Positions 1 through 6,827 of a DNA stretch of 10,000 nt are shown one piece after another; positions within the stretch are counted from its first letter, which is position 1, and each line of letters starts with the position of its first letter. This stretch comes from Calditerrivibrio sp. Lineage in GTDB: Bacteria > Chrysiogenota > Deferribacteres > Deferribacterales > Calditerrivibrionaceae. The stretch spans positions 1-10,000 of the forward strand of contig JAIWOA010000026.1 in the NCBI GenBank assembly GCA_020217115.1, in the 5' to 3' direction. The notes under the pieces are model-generated. The model ran no database searches. It saw only the letters and a program-made list of their open reading frames with translations, and was not told the origin of the DNA. Both the position numbers and the translations under genes were made by a program.

Positions 1-1
1 T

Positions 2-724
2 GAAAATATAACCACTGAGGGTATAGAACTTTGTAAACTTAAAGTGGGGGATGTTTTAGAGATTGGAGATCTGAAATTTACCATATCCCAGATAGGGAAG
101 ATATGTCACCATAAATGTGCTATCTTTTATCAGGCTGGAGATTGTGTTATGCCTAAAGAGGGGGTTTTTGCTGTAGTAAGTGGTAACGGTGAAATAAAAG
201 TGGGTGATATTATCAGGTATACTCCCAAGAAAAAAATGTCTGCAGCTGTAATTACTCTGAGTGACAAAGGAAGCAAAGGGGAACGTGAGGATGTAACAGG
301 AGCAGATCTGGTTAATTTTCTGAATAGCAGATTTGATCTGTCTTTTATTAGAAAAGATATGATACCTGATGAGACCACTGTATTGGAAAGTATGCTGGTG
401 GATTTTTGTGATCTGCAGAGGTTTGATCTTGTTGTTACCAACGGTTCAACAGGTGTTTCACCAAGGGATATTGCTCCTGATGTTACAATTAAGGTTATAG
501 AAAAAAGACTTCCAGGCTATGAAGAGGCAATGCGTATGGAGAGCTTTAAAAAGACACCGAGGGCTCTTGTTTCTCGTGCTGTGTGTGGCTTTAGAAAAGG
601 GACTTTAATAATAAATCTCCCCGGCAGTCCAAAGGGGGCCATTGAAAATATCAATGTGGTTGTTGACGCTATTGAACATACCATAGAAAAGATTCAAGGA
701 AGTACAGTAGATTGTGCAATTTAG
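2..724 (+). CDS. MOSC domain-MogA/MoaB fusion protein, molybdenum cofactor biosynthesis (5'-partial)
   Basis: The frame is open to the left edge and the residues before the GTG at 44 (ENITTEGIEL) are typical MOSC sequence, so the gene starts outside the window and GTG 44 is not its start. Counting from that GTG, residues 1-60 finish a MOSC domain, with the Cys-rich segment CHHKCAIFYQAGDCVMP at 21-37 holding the conserved cysteine region. Residues 65-220 form a MogA/MoaB-like domain, shown by SDKGSKGERED, TNGSTGVSPRD (132-142) and LPGSPKG (192-198). In the family, MogA-type domains adenylylate molybdopterin before molybdate insertion; MOSC domains are sulfur-carrier or Moco-binding modules. 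The fusion therefore probably acts late in cytosolic Moco assembly or sulfuration. No internal ribosome site precedes the Met at 236, so I read it as one polypeptide. Its stop lies 8 bases before the tmk start. The exact reaction is inferred. Confidence 0.9.
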   Translation, partial: ENITTEGIELCKLKVGDVLEIGDLKFTISQIGKICHHKCAIFYQAGDCVMPKEGVFAVVSGNGEIKVGDIIRYTPKKKMSAAVITLSDKGSKGEREDVTGADLVNFLNSRFDLSFIRKDMIPDETTVLESMLVDFCDLQRFDLVVTNGSTGVSPRDIAPDVTIKVIEKRLPGYEEAMRMESFKKTPRALVSRAVCGFRKGTLIINLPGSPKGAIENINVVVDAIEHTIEKIQGSTVDCAI

Positions 725-728
725 GTGA
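723..728 (+). promoter_or_regulatory. Ribosome binding site deciding the tmk start
   Basis: AGGTGA overlaps the stop region of the fusion gene and ends 4 bases before TTG 733, supporting that start over the TTG at 712. Confidence 0.55.
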
Positions 729-732
729 TGAA

Positions 733-1365
733 TTGAAGCCTATTTTTGTGGTAATAGATGGTATAGATGGTTGTGGTAAGACAACTCAGGTTTGTAAATT
801 GGGAAATTTTTTTTCTGGATGTAATATTTTGCATAGAATTACAAAGGAGCCCGGTGGAACTGATGTTGGTTCAGTGTTAAGGAGTATTTTAATCTCAAAA
901 AAATATAATATGGAACCAGAGACTGAGCTGCTCTTATACTCTGCAGATAGAATTGAGCACCAAAAGAAGGTTATTTTACCAAATCTTAGGGATGGTATAA
1001 ACATCATTTCAGATCGTTTTATCTCCTCTACCTATGCATACCAGATTTTTGGAAGATCCGTAGATAAAAAAATATTAGATCTGCTGTTTGATGTTACCGT
1101 TTTAACTTATCCTGATATCATATTCTTTATAGATATAGATTTAAATACTGCCCTTGAAAGGGCAAGAAAAAGGCTTGTTCAGAATAATCTTATCGATGAT
1201 GAAGGTAAGTTTGAATCTTTAAGCTTAGATTTCTTTAAAAGAGTCAGGGATGGTTTTCTGTGGTATGCTAAAAATTATAAAAATGTTGTAATTATAGATG
1301 GTGAAAGATCTGCAGATGAGATTTTTGAAGATATTAAGAATACTGTTATGGATATTTTAAAATGA
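733..1365 (+). CDS. tmk: Thymidylate kinase (dTMP kinase)
   Basis: Phosphorylates dTMP to dTDP with ATP in the cytosol, supplying dTTP for replication. From TTG 733 the protein is 210 residues, normal for the family. It has a P-loop GIDGCGKT (10-17), the EPGGT motif (39-43), the DRF motif (94-96) followed by SSTYAYQ, and an Arg-rich LID segment RARKRL near 145. The P-loop carries no Arg while the LID does, as in the E. coli-type (type II) enzymes. Two small departures are an Asp-Gly in place of the usual Glu-Gly before the P-loop and a Cys inside it. An earlier TTG at 712 lies within the upstream gene; I prefer 733 because AGGTGA sits just before it and the protein then begins MKPIFVVIDG, as usual. 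The stop overlaps the holB start (ATGA). Function is secure; the start is moderately sure. Confidence 0.95.
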   Translation: MKPIFVVIDGIDGCGKTTQVCKLGNFFSGCNILHRITKEPGGTDVGSVLRSILISKKYNMEPETELLLYSADRIEHQKKVILPNLRDGINIISDRFISSTYAYQIFGRSVDKKILDLLFDVTVLTYPDIIFFIDIDLNTALERARKRLVQNNLIDDEGKFESLSLDFFKRVRDGFLWYAKNYKNVVIIDGERSADEIFEDIKNTVMDILK

Positions 1366-2264
1366 TATATGGCCATGATAAATATATAAAATATTTTGAA
1401 GATATTATTAAAAATAACAGATTTGTAAATGGGTATATATTCCATGGGATTGGCGGAATAGGTAAGAAAAAATTTGCCATTGAGGTATCCAGAGTAGCTT
1501 TATGCCAGAATAACAGTTCATTTAATGAGGATTGTAGCTGTGGCAGCTGCAATTTGATCAAAAAAGGTGTGCATCCTGACCTTATTGAAGTTTTACCTTA
1601 TAAGGATAGGAAAAGTATTGGTATAGATAACATAAGGGAGATAACTGATACGGTTTATTTTTCATCTTTTATGGGTTGTTATAAATTTTACATACTGGAC
1701 AATTTTCATGAAATGAGCATTGAGGGGTGTAATGCTTTTTTAAAGACTCTTGAAGAACCCGGTGAAAATGTTGTTTTTTTTATAATAACTGACAATATAA
1801 ATAGAATAATTCCAACCATAAAGTCAAGATGTCTTCAGCTTCGATTTGGTAGGTTAAAAAATGACGATATGCTTAAGATACTTACTTCACTGGGATTTGA
1901 TGCAGAAGAGATCAAGCTTGTATTAGAATTTTCTGGTGGTTCTGTATCAATAGCTATGCAACATCTCAATTCTAATCTTAAAGATCAGAAGGAATTATTT
2001 TTTAACTCTGATGGTTTTGGAGATATTTTAATACACTGCTCAAATATTCTTAAATTATCAGAAAAAGAGGAATTGAGGTATTATATGATGTTCATCATAA
2101 AGAAATCTCTTGAAATGTATAGATTGACAAATAGATATAGCTATTTAGTATTTATAAATCAGATTCTGGATTGTTATAGAATGCTTGACTATAATATAAA
2201 CATACGTATACTAAGGGCTAATATTCTTACTAAAATTTATGGAGTAGTTGGTGAAAAAGTATAG
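1362..2264 (+). CDS. holB: DNA polymerase III delta' subunit (clamp-loader AAA+ protein)
   Basis: Clamp-loader stator subunit that helps load the sliding clamp at replication forks. At 300 residues it is somewhat shorter than E. coli delta' (334). A P-loop-like segment GIGGIGKK (29-36) has Lys where active ATPases have Ser/Thr, fitting the non-hydrolysing role of delta'. A zinc-module set of four Cys follows (C48, C58, C60, C63), with the first pair spaced C-x9-C and then C-x-C-x2-C instead of the common C-x2-C-x2-C. Next come LKTLEEP (127-133) and the sensor-1 motif SRC (155-157), both hallmarks of the DnaX/HolB family. SRC and the position next to tmk favour delta' over DnaX (gamma/tau), which would be longer and have an intact P-loop. 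The start ATG overlaps the tmk stop, and the 3' end overlaps ricT by 14 bases, so translation is probably coupled. Confidence 0.92.
   Translation: MIYGHDKYIKYFEDIIKNNRFVNGYIFHGIGGIGKKKFAIEVSRVALCQNNSSFNEDCSCGSCNLIKKGVHPDLIEVLPYKDRKSIGIDNIREITDTVYFSSFMGCYKFYILDNFHEMSIEGCNAFLKTLEEPGENVVFFIITDNINRIIPTIKSRCLQLRFGRLKNDDMLKILTSLGFDAEEIKLVLEFSGGSVSIAMQHLNSNLKDQKELFFNSDGFGDILIHCSNILKLSEKEELRYYMMFIIKKSLEMYRLTNRYSYLVFINQILDCYRMLDYNINIRILRANILTKIYGVVGEKV
2241..2244 (+). promoter_or_regulatory. Ribosome binding site inside the end of holB for ricT
   Basis: GGAG lies 6 bases before GTG 2251 but only 3 before TTG 2248, favouring the GTG start. Confidence 0.5.
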
Positions 2265-2967
2265 AGCAACGGGTGTGGCTTTTAAAAGAGCTGGTAAAAT
2301 ATACGATTTTTTGACAAATGGGGTAGATCTTTCCGTTGGTGATTTTGCAATAGTTGAAACGGAGAAGGGTGAAGATATCGCTCTGGTTGTTGTTGCCGAC
2401 AGGGAGATAGAGGTTTCAGATGACCAGGTGATGAGATCTATTATAAGGAAGGCCACTGATGAAGACAAAAAGATTGCATCTGATAACAGAAAAGATGAAC
2501 CTGAGGCTTTTCAAATCTGTAAAGAGTTTATTAAACAACATGAACTTCCAATGAAGCTGTTGAGGGCAGAATACACCCTTGATAGAAAAAAACTTACATT
2601 CTACTTTACTGCAGATGGTAGAATAGATTTCAGGATGCTTGTAAAGGATCTTGCAAGGGTTTTTAAAACAAGGATAGAAATGAGACAGGTTGGTATAAGG
2701 GATGCTACCAAAATTCTTGGTGGTTTTGGGATATGTGGTAGAGATCTTTGTTGTGCAACTTTTTTAAGACATTTTGATAATATTTCCATAAAGATGGCAA
2801 AGGATCAGAATCTACTTTTGAATCCATCAAAGATTTCAGGGATATGTGGAAGACTTATGTGTTGCCTTATGTATGAAAAGGATATATACGATGAACAGGT
2901 AGGTGAATCAGGAGAATTTGTGGAGCTAAAAGATATAGTAGATGATAATACTGGAGGAAACATATGA
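2251..2967 (+). CDS. ricT: PSP1-domain protein, RicT/YaaT family
   Basis: A 238-residue PSP1 protein. The family signature is clear: FKRAGKIYDF near the N-terminus, IRKATDED, FYFTADGRIDFR, and two Cys clusters, CGRDLCC (C162, C167, C168) and CGRLMCC (C199, C204, C205). In Bacillus, RicT (YaaT) forms a complex with RicA and RicF that binds Fe-S clusters, assists RNase Y in mRNA maturation, and influences phosphorelay and competence; the role in other phyla is less defined. No RicA or RicF gene is visible here. Start choice: TTG 2248 and GTG 2251 are adjacent. GTG is better spaced (6 bases) from GGAG at 2241-2244, and the protein then begins VKKYRATGV. The gene sits right after holB, as in Bacillus, and its stop overlaps the metG ATG (ATGA). 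Family assignment is firm; cellular role is inferred. Confidence 0.9.
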   Translation: MKKYRATGVAFKRAGKIYDFLTNGVDLSVGDFAIVETEKGEDIALVVVADREIEVSDDQVMRSIIRKATDEDKKIASDNRKDEPEAFQICKEFIKQHELPMKLLRAEYTLDRKKLTFYFTADGRIDFRMLVKDLARVFKTRIEMRQVGIRDATKILGGFGICGRDLCCATFLRHFDNISIKMAKDQNLLLNPSKISGICGRLMCCLMYEKDIYDEQVGESGEFVELKDIVDDNTGGNI

Positions 2968-4874
2968 ATAAACCAACATTTTATGTAACTACGCCTATAT
3001 ATTATGTTAATGATATTCCACATATAGGGCATGCTTACACTACGGTTGCTTCTGATGTTATTTGTAGATATAAAAGATTATCAGGGTACGATGTTTTTTT
3101 CTTGACCGGAACAGATGAACATGGACAAAAGATAGAGCAGGCTGCTGAAAAACAGAATATTACTCCAAAACAGCTTGCTGACAGAGTTGTAGAGAGATTT
3201 AAAAGCCTCTGGATCAAATTAAATATATCCTATGATAAATTTATCAGAACCACTGATGAATATCATAAAAAATGTGTTCAACATATATTTAGTAAAATGC
3301 TTGAGAATGGAGATGTTTACATAGATGAATATGAGGGTTGGTACTGTACCCCCTGTGAAACCTATTGGACTGAGACTCAGCTTCTTGATGGAAACTGTTG
3401 TCCATCTTGCAGGAGAGAAACTAATCGTCTAAAAGAGCCAAGTTATTTTTTTAAGATGTCAAAATATCAGGATAAGCTTCTGGAGCATATAGAAAAGAAT
3501 CCTGACTTTATAAAGCCAGCTTCAAGGAGAAATGAGATAATATCCTTTATAAAGGAGGGGTTAAGGGATCTCTCTGTCAGTAGAGTTTCTTTTAAATGGG
3601 GTATTCCAGTCCCTGAAAATAAAAAGCATGTGATATATGTTTGGATAGATGCTTTGACAAACTATATTTCTGCTTTGGGTTATCCAAATGAGGATGATCT
3701 TTTTGGTAAATTCTGGCCTGCAAACTATCATATAGTTGGAAAAGATATTTTGAGGTTCCATACAGTATATTGGCCCACCATGCTGATGAGCATAGGTCTA
3801 CCTCTACCGAAATCTGTTTTTGCCCATGGTTGGTGGACTGTTGAAGGTCAAAAGATGTCAAAATCCTTAGGTAACGCCATTGATCCAAACTGGCTTGTTG
3901 ACAAGTTTGGAGTTGATCAGATCAGATACTTTTTACTAAGGGAAGTTCCGTTTGGTCTTGATGGTGATTTTTCCTTTAAAGCGTTAATACACAGAATAAA
4001 TGGTGATCTATCAAATGATCTGGGTAATTTGCTAAATAGAACACTTGGGATGGTGGGGAGATATTTTGATGGAGTTGTACCTCCATACACTGTAAATGAT
4101 GAATCTGATGATAAAATTGCAGATCAGATCATTTCCACATTCCATGAAATAGATTCCCACCTTAACGAGCTGTCCTTTAATAAGGCACTTGGATCAATCT
4201 GGGAACTGGTAGGTGCATTAAATAGATATATAGATTTTTCAGCACCATGGAACCTGGCAAAGGATCCATCTAAAAGAGATAGATTGGGATCTGTTTTGTA
4301 TACTGTGCTTGATGGTATTAGAGTTCTTTCCCTTATGATATATCCATTTATGCCAGAAACTGCTGTAGAAATACGAAAACAGATAAATACAAAAAGGGAT
4401 ATTTATAAGAGTACATTTGACGATCTTTGTAAAGTTAGGGTTTTGGAGTCTGGTCAGAAGATAGGTGAAGTTAAACAGCTTTTCCCAAGGGTTGATGAGG
4501 CAGCTTTTAATCTTGAAATTACAAAGCATGAAGTTAACACGAAGCAAGAGGAACAGATAGAATATGAATATTTTTCAAAAATGAGTATCAGAGCAGGAAA
4601 AATAATATCCGCTGAAAAGGTAGAAAAATCGGAGAAACTTTTAAAACTCAAAGTAGATCTTGGTGATTGGACTAGGCAGATTATTGCTGGAGTAGGAAAG
4701 AGTTATACTCCAGATGAGCTTGTTGGAAAGACAGTTGCTGTTGTTGCAAATTTAAAACCAGCAAAACTGATGGGACAGGTTTCTGAGGGGATGATACTTG
4801 CTGCAACAGTTGGTGAGGGGCACAAAATTGTAGAATTACCTGACACAGTTGCTCCCGGGAGTGTTATTAAGTGA
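2964..4874 (+). CDS. metG: Methionyl-tRNA synthetase with C-terminal tRNA-binding domain
   Basis: Class I enzyme that charges tRNA-Met and initiator tRNA in the cytosol. The 636-residue protein has the HIGH motif at 20-23, a connective-peptide Cys set C128-x2-C131 and C145/C146-x2-C149 likely holding one zinc, and KMSKS at 297-301. The anticodon-binding helical domain follows, then an EMAP/Trbp111-like OB fold from about residue 535 to the end (starting SIRAGKI, containing LKPAKLMGQVSEGMILAA). That C-terminal OB fold promotes dimerisation and tRNA binding in many bacterial MetRS. A strong ribosome site GGAGGA at 2953-2958 precedes the ATG, whose first base lies 1 base before the ricT stop (ATGA overlap). 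Every signature residue checked is present, and nothing suggests damage. Confidence 0.97.
   Translation: MNKPTFYVTTPIYYVNDIPHIGHAYTTVASDVICRYKRLSGYDVFFLTGTDEHGQKIEQAAEKQNITPKQLADRVVERFKSLWIKLNISYDKFIRTTDEYHKKCVQHIFSKMLENGDVYIDEYEGWYCTPCETYWTETQLLDGNCCPSCRRETNRLKEPSYFFKMSKYQDKLLEHIEKNPDFIKPASRRNEIISFIKEGLRDLSVSRVSFKWGIPVPENKKHVIYVWIDALTNYISALGYPNEDDLFGKFWPANYHIVGKDILRFHTVYWPTMLMSIGLPLPKSVFAHGWWTVEGQKMSKSLGNAIDPNWLVDKFGVDQIRYFLLREVPFGLDGDFSFKALIHRINGDLSNDLGNLLNRTLGMVGRYFDGVVPPYTVNDESDDKIADQIISTFHEIDSHLNELSFNKALGSIWELVGALNRYIDFSAPWNLAKDPSKRDRLGSVLYTVLDGIRVLSLMIYPFMPETAVEIRKQINTKRDIYKSTFDDLCKVRVLESGQKIGEVKQLFPRVDEAAFNLEITKHEVNTKQEEQIEYEYFSKMSIRAGKIISAEKVEKSEKLLKLKVDLGDWTRQIIAGVGKSYTPDELVGKTVAVVANLKPAKLMGQVSEGMILAATVGEGHKIVELPDTVAPGSVIK
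4857..4861 (+). promoter_or_regulatory. Ribosome binding site inside the end of metG for tatD
   Basis: GGGAG ends 9 bases before GTG 4871, the only usual start codon available to tatD. It supports the extended N-terminus. Confidence 0.55.
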
Positions 4875-5716
4875 TTTTAGAAAAGGAAAGTAGTAAAGAG
4901 TACCAATATTTTATTTCTGAGCTTGAAATAATAAGGGGATCTGGAATATTTTTTACAGATACCCATGCACACTTTCACTTTGAAGAATTTAAGGATTATG
5001 AACCTTACCTTGAAAATTGTAAAAAGTATAATGTGGGTAGGGTATTAACAGTAGGTATAGATCTTGAAGATAGTTTTAGGGCAAGGAATTTGGCAGATAA
5101 AATTGAAATGGTTTACTATAGTTTGGGTTTTCATCCCCATGATGCTGAAAAATTTTCAGACGAAGTTATCAATGAATTTCAAAAATATGTGAATGAAAGA
5201 AAGATGCTGGCAATTGGTGAAATAGGTCTTGATTTCTATAGAAATATTTCCCCTGTAGAAGTGCAGATAAAAGTTTTTGAGAAGATGCTTGAATTTGCCA
5301 GAATTAATAGAAAACCGATAATTATACACAATAGAGATGCTTCAGAAAAGTTGTCTGAGGTGGTGGATTCTATTTTTTCCCAAGATGATAAAATAGGGAT
5401 TATACATTGTTTTAATGGAGATAAAAAATTTCTCAGGTGGGCAATTGACAAAGGTTTTTTGATATCCTATGCAGGACCTCTTACCTTTAAAAAAGAGGAG
5501 GATCTTAGAAATACTCTGAACTATGTTCCTTTAGATAGGTTGCTTATAGAGACAGACTGTCCATATCTAACTCCTTCACCAAAGAGAGGTAGACAGAATG
5601 AACCTTCCTATGTAGTCTTTAATGCCTTTACAGTGGCAAAGGTAAAGAAAGTTTCCACTTTTCAGTTAGCTGAACAGCTCGAAAAAAATTTTAAAAATCT
5701 TTTCATGGATATATAA
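4871..5716 (+). CDS. tatD: TatD-family metal-dependent DNase/hydrolase
   Basis: A TIM-barrel metallohydrolase of 281 residues. All expected metal ligands are visible: HxH (H32, H34), Glu in GEIGLDFYR (E117), H153 in IIIHNRD, H179 in IIHCFNG, and D229 in ETDCPYLTP. Characterised family members act as 3'-5' exonucleases or DNases linked to repair and DNA degradation; the substrate here is not known. The start GTG overlaps the metG stop (GTGA) and is preceded by GGGAG at 4857-4861. No other ATG, GTG or TTG lies in frame before the HxH motif, so the protein seems to carry about 28 extra residues before the usual TatD beginning. The metG-tatD pairing is widespread in bacteria, for example metS-yabD in Bacillus. 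A nonstandard internal start cannot be excluded. Confidence 0.94.
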   Translation: MILEKESSKEYQYFISELEIIRGSGIFFTDTHAHFHFEEFKDYEPYLENCKKYNVGRVLTVGIDLEDSFRARNLADKIEMVYYSLGFHPHDAEKFSDEVINEFQKYVNERKMLAIGEIGLDFYRNISPVEVQIKVFEKMLEFARINRKPIIIHNRDASEKLSEVVDSIFSQDDKIGIIHCFNGDKKFLRWAIDKGFLISYAGPLTFKKEEDLRNTLNYVPLDRLLIETDCPYLTPSPKRGRQNEPSYVVFNAFTVAKVKKVSTFQLAEQLEKNFKNLFMDI

Positions 5717-5717
5717 T

Positions 5718-6074
5718 ATGTTCAAAATACTTTTGGTCGAAGATGATAAGTTTGCTACCAGGGGAATTATAAATTTACTGGAAAGTGAAGGGTATTTTGT
5801 GGAACATGCAGTAAATGGTAAAGTAGCTTTTGAAATGTTGAAGGAGAATGCATACCATCTTGTTATTACAGATATAATGATGCCTGAGTTAGATGGTATA
5901 AAATTTCTCCATAGGATAAGGGCTATCGATATTAATCTGCCTGTAATAGTTGTTACTGCCTATGATACCACAGAAAATATGATGGCAGTTTATGAACTTG
6001 GGGCAATTGAGATACTTGAGAAACCCTTCGATATAGATGTTTTTTTACAGTTAATAAAAGATATATTAGAATAG
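5718..6074 (+). CDS. Single-domain response regulator (stand-alone receiver)
   Basis: A 118-residue CheY-fold receiver with no output domain. Acidic pocket D9-D10, phosphoacceptor D52 in VITDIMMPELDG, T80 and K102 (KPF) are all in place, so it should accept phosphate from a histidine kinase. The position equivalent to CheY Tyr106 is Ile99, and the TAYDTTENMMAVYELGA helix resembles NtrC-type receivers more than chemotaxis CheY, so a flagellar-motor role is doubtful. It begins 1 base after the tatD stop with only a weak GGAT upstream, suggesting co-transcription and re-initiation. No histidine kinase is encoded in the window, making it an orphan here. Partner and output are unknown. Confidence 0.92.
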   Translation: MFKILLVEDDKFATRGIINLLESEGYFVEHAVNGKVAFEMLKENAYHLVITDIMMPELDGIKFLHRIRAIDINLPVIVVTAYDTTENMMAVYELGAIEILEKPFDIDVFLQLIKDILE

Positions 6075-6082
6075 CAATAGAC

Positions 6083-6111
6083 TTGTATTTATTTAGTTAT
6101 TGAGATATAAT
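6083..6111 (+). promoter_or_regulatory. Predicted sigma-70-type promoter of the universal stress gene
   Basis: TTGTAT at 6083-6088, a 17-base spacer, and a perfect TATAAT at 6106-6111. Initiation would fall near 6118, leaving a leader of about 18 bases that contains the ribosome site. A dyad TTATTG (6097-6102) / CAATAA (6115-6120) is centred on the -10 box. The prediction is by consensus only, and AT-rich DNA yields chance matches. Confidence 0.55.
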
Positions 6112-6124
6112 TAACAATAAAGTT

Positions 6125-6130
6125 GGAGGT
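6125..6130 (+). promoter_or_regulatory. Ribosome binding site deciding the universal stress protein start
   Basis: GGAGGT ends 5 bases before ATG 6136, ideal spacing. This excludes the TTG at 6130, which overlaps the site itself. Confidence 0.8.
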
Positions 6131-6135
6131 TGATT

Positions 6136-6603
6136 ATGGTTAGCATTAAAAAAATCCTTGTCCCTACAGATTTTTCTGAAACTTCTAAGTATGCTATTCA
6201 GTATGCTATTGAATTTACAAAAAGCTTTGGTGCTGAGCTTGAAATAGTTCATGTCATATTTGATGAGAGTCAGATTGTAGCTTTTTATTTGCCCCAGGTC
6301 ACTTTTCAAAATTTGGACAAGGAGCTTGAGGAATCTGCAGAAAAGCAGATGAAAGATTTTATAGAGAGTTTTCCTGAACTTTCCTCTGTAAAGTATTCAG
6401 TCAAAATGCTTAAGGGAACTGCCTTCGTTGAGATTATAAATGAGGCTAAGGAGTATAATGCAGACTTAATAATCATAGGAACCCATGGGAGAACAGGTCT
6501 GGAGCATGTTTTATTTGGAAGTACCGCTGAGAAAGTTGTTAGAAAGGCACCATGCCCAGTATTTACTGTAAAACCTAAAAACTTCAAATTTGTTATGCCT
6601 TAG
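6136..6603 (+). CDS. Universal stress protein, UspA family (ATP-binding type)
   Basis: A 155-residue single Usp domain. It opens with KKILVPTDFSE, the classic first strand and nucleotide-contacting Asp. It ends with the motif G-x2-G-x9-G-S/T at 115-129 (GTHGRTG...FGST), which marks the ATP-binding MJ0577-like branch rather than the non-binding E. coli UspA branch. It finishes with CPVFTVK, also typical. Such proteins are cytosolic, usually dimeric and induced by starvation or stress, but their biochemical role is mostly undefined. It has its own promoter and ribosome site, a 61-base gap from the receiver gene upstream, and probably forms a single-gene transcript. Confidence 0.94.
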   Translation: MVSIKKILVPTDFSETSKYAIQYAIEFTKSFGAELEIVHVIFDESQIVAFYLPQVTFQNLDKELEESAEKQMKDFIESFPELSSVKYSVKMLKGTAFVEIINEAKEYNADLIIIGTHGRTGLEHVLFGSTAEKVVRKAPCPVFTVKPKNFKFVMP

Positions 6604-6762
6604 TTATAAAAAGGATTAAGTGGTAGTAAAAATAAAAGCTTAAAAGATACTCTTTTTATTAATTAGTTTTGTACTATTGTATATTTTGTAGCTCCAAAGG
6701 TTCACTGTTTACTTTTGGTATTAATATAGTTAAAATATTTTAAAATTGTTATTGAGTTGATA
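6604..6762 (+). other. AT-rich intergenic stretch after the universal stress gene
   Basis: No ORF of useful length, tRNA or clear riboswitch is seen. The only structures are a weak A/U hairpin (AAAAGA 6642-6647 with TCTTTT 6651-6656) and a promoter-like pair TTTACT 6708-6713 and TAAAAT 6731-6736 with a 17-base spacer. Most simply it is a long 3' untranslated region running to the terminator at 6763. Confidence 0.4.
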
Positions 6763-6786
6763 GGGTGGGGTAACTCACCCTTTTTT
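6763..6786 (+). terminator. Rho-independent terminator with GTAA tetraloop
   Basis: GGGTGGG (6763-6769) pairs with CTCACCC (6774-6780), seven pairs including one G-U, closed by the GNRA-type loop GTAA (6770-6773) and followed directly by six T (6781-6786). It should end transcription from the universal stress gene and insulate proS. Confidence 0.88.
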
Positions 6787-6827
6787 CATTGTAGCTATTA
6801 TACGACATAATAGGTTATAATTTTTTA

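Noticed and set aside
130..441. Minus-strand open frame of 103 codons opposite the MOSC-MogA gene
   Set aside because: It lies wholly within a convincing gene on the other strand, its translation shows no recognisable motif, and it has no supporting ribosome site.
3592..3888. Minus-strand open frame opposite metG
   Set aside because: It is a shadow of the KMSKS-containing part of metG, and its translation has no motif or family resemblance.
6078..6124. Terminator after the receiver gene
   Set aside because: No G/C-rich hairpin with a T tract is present between 6075 and 6129. The only inverted repeat (TTATTG/CAATAA) is AT-rich and overlaps the promoter, so some read-through from the operon into the stress gene is possible.
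6631..6660. A/U-only hairpin AAAAGA-TAC-TCTTTT as terminator of the stress gene
   Set aside because: The stem has at most two G-C pairs and would be unstable, and a far better terminator lies at 6763.
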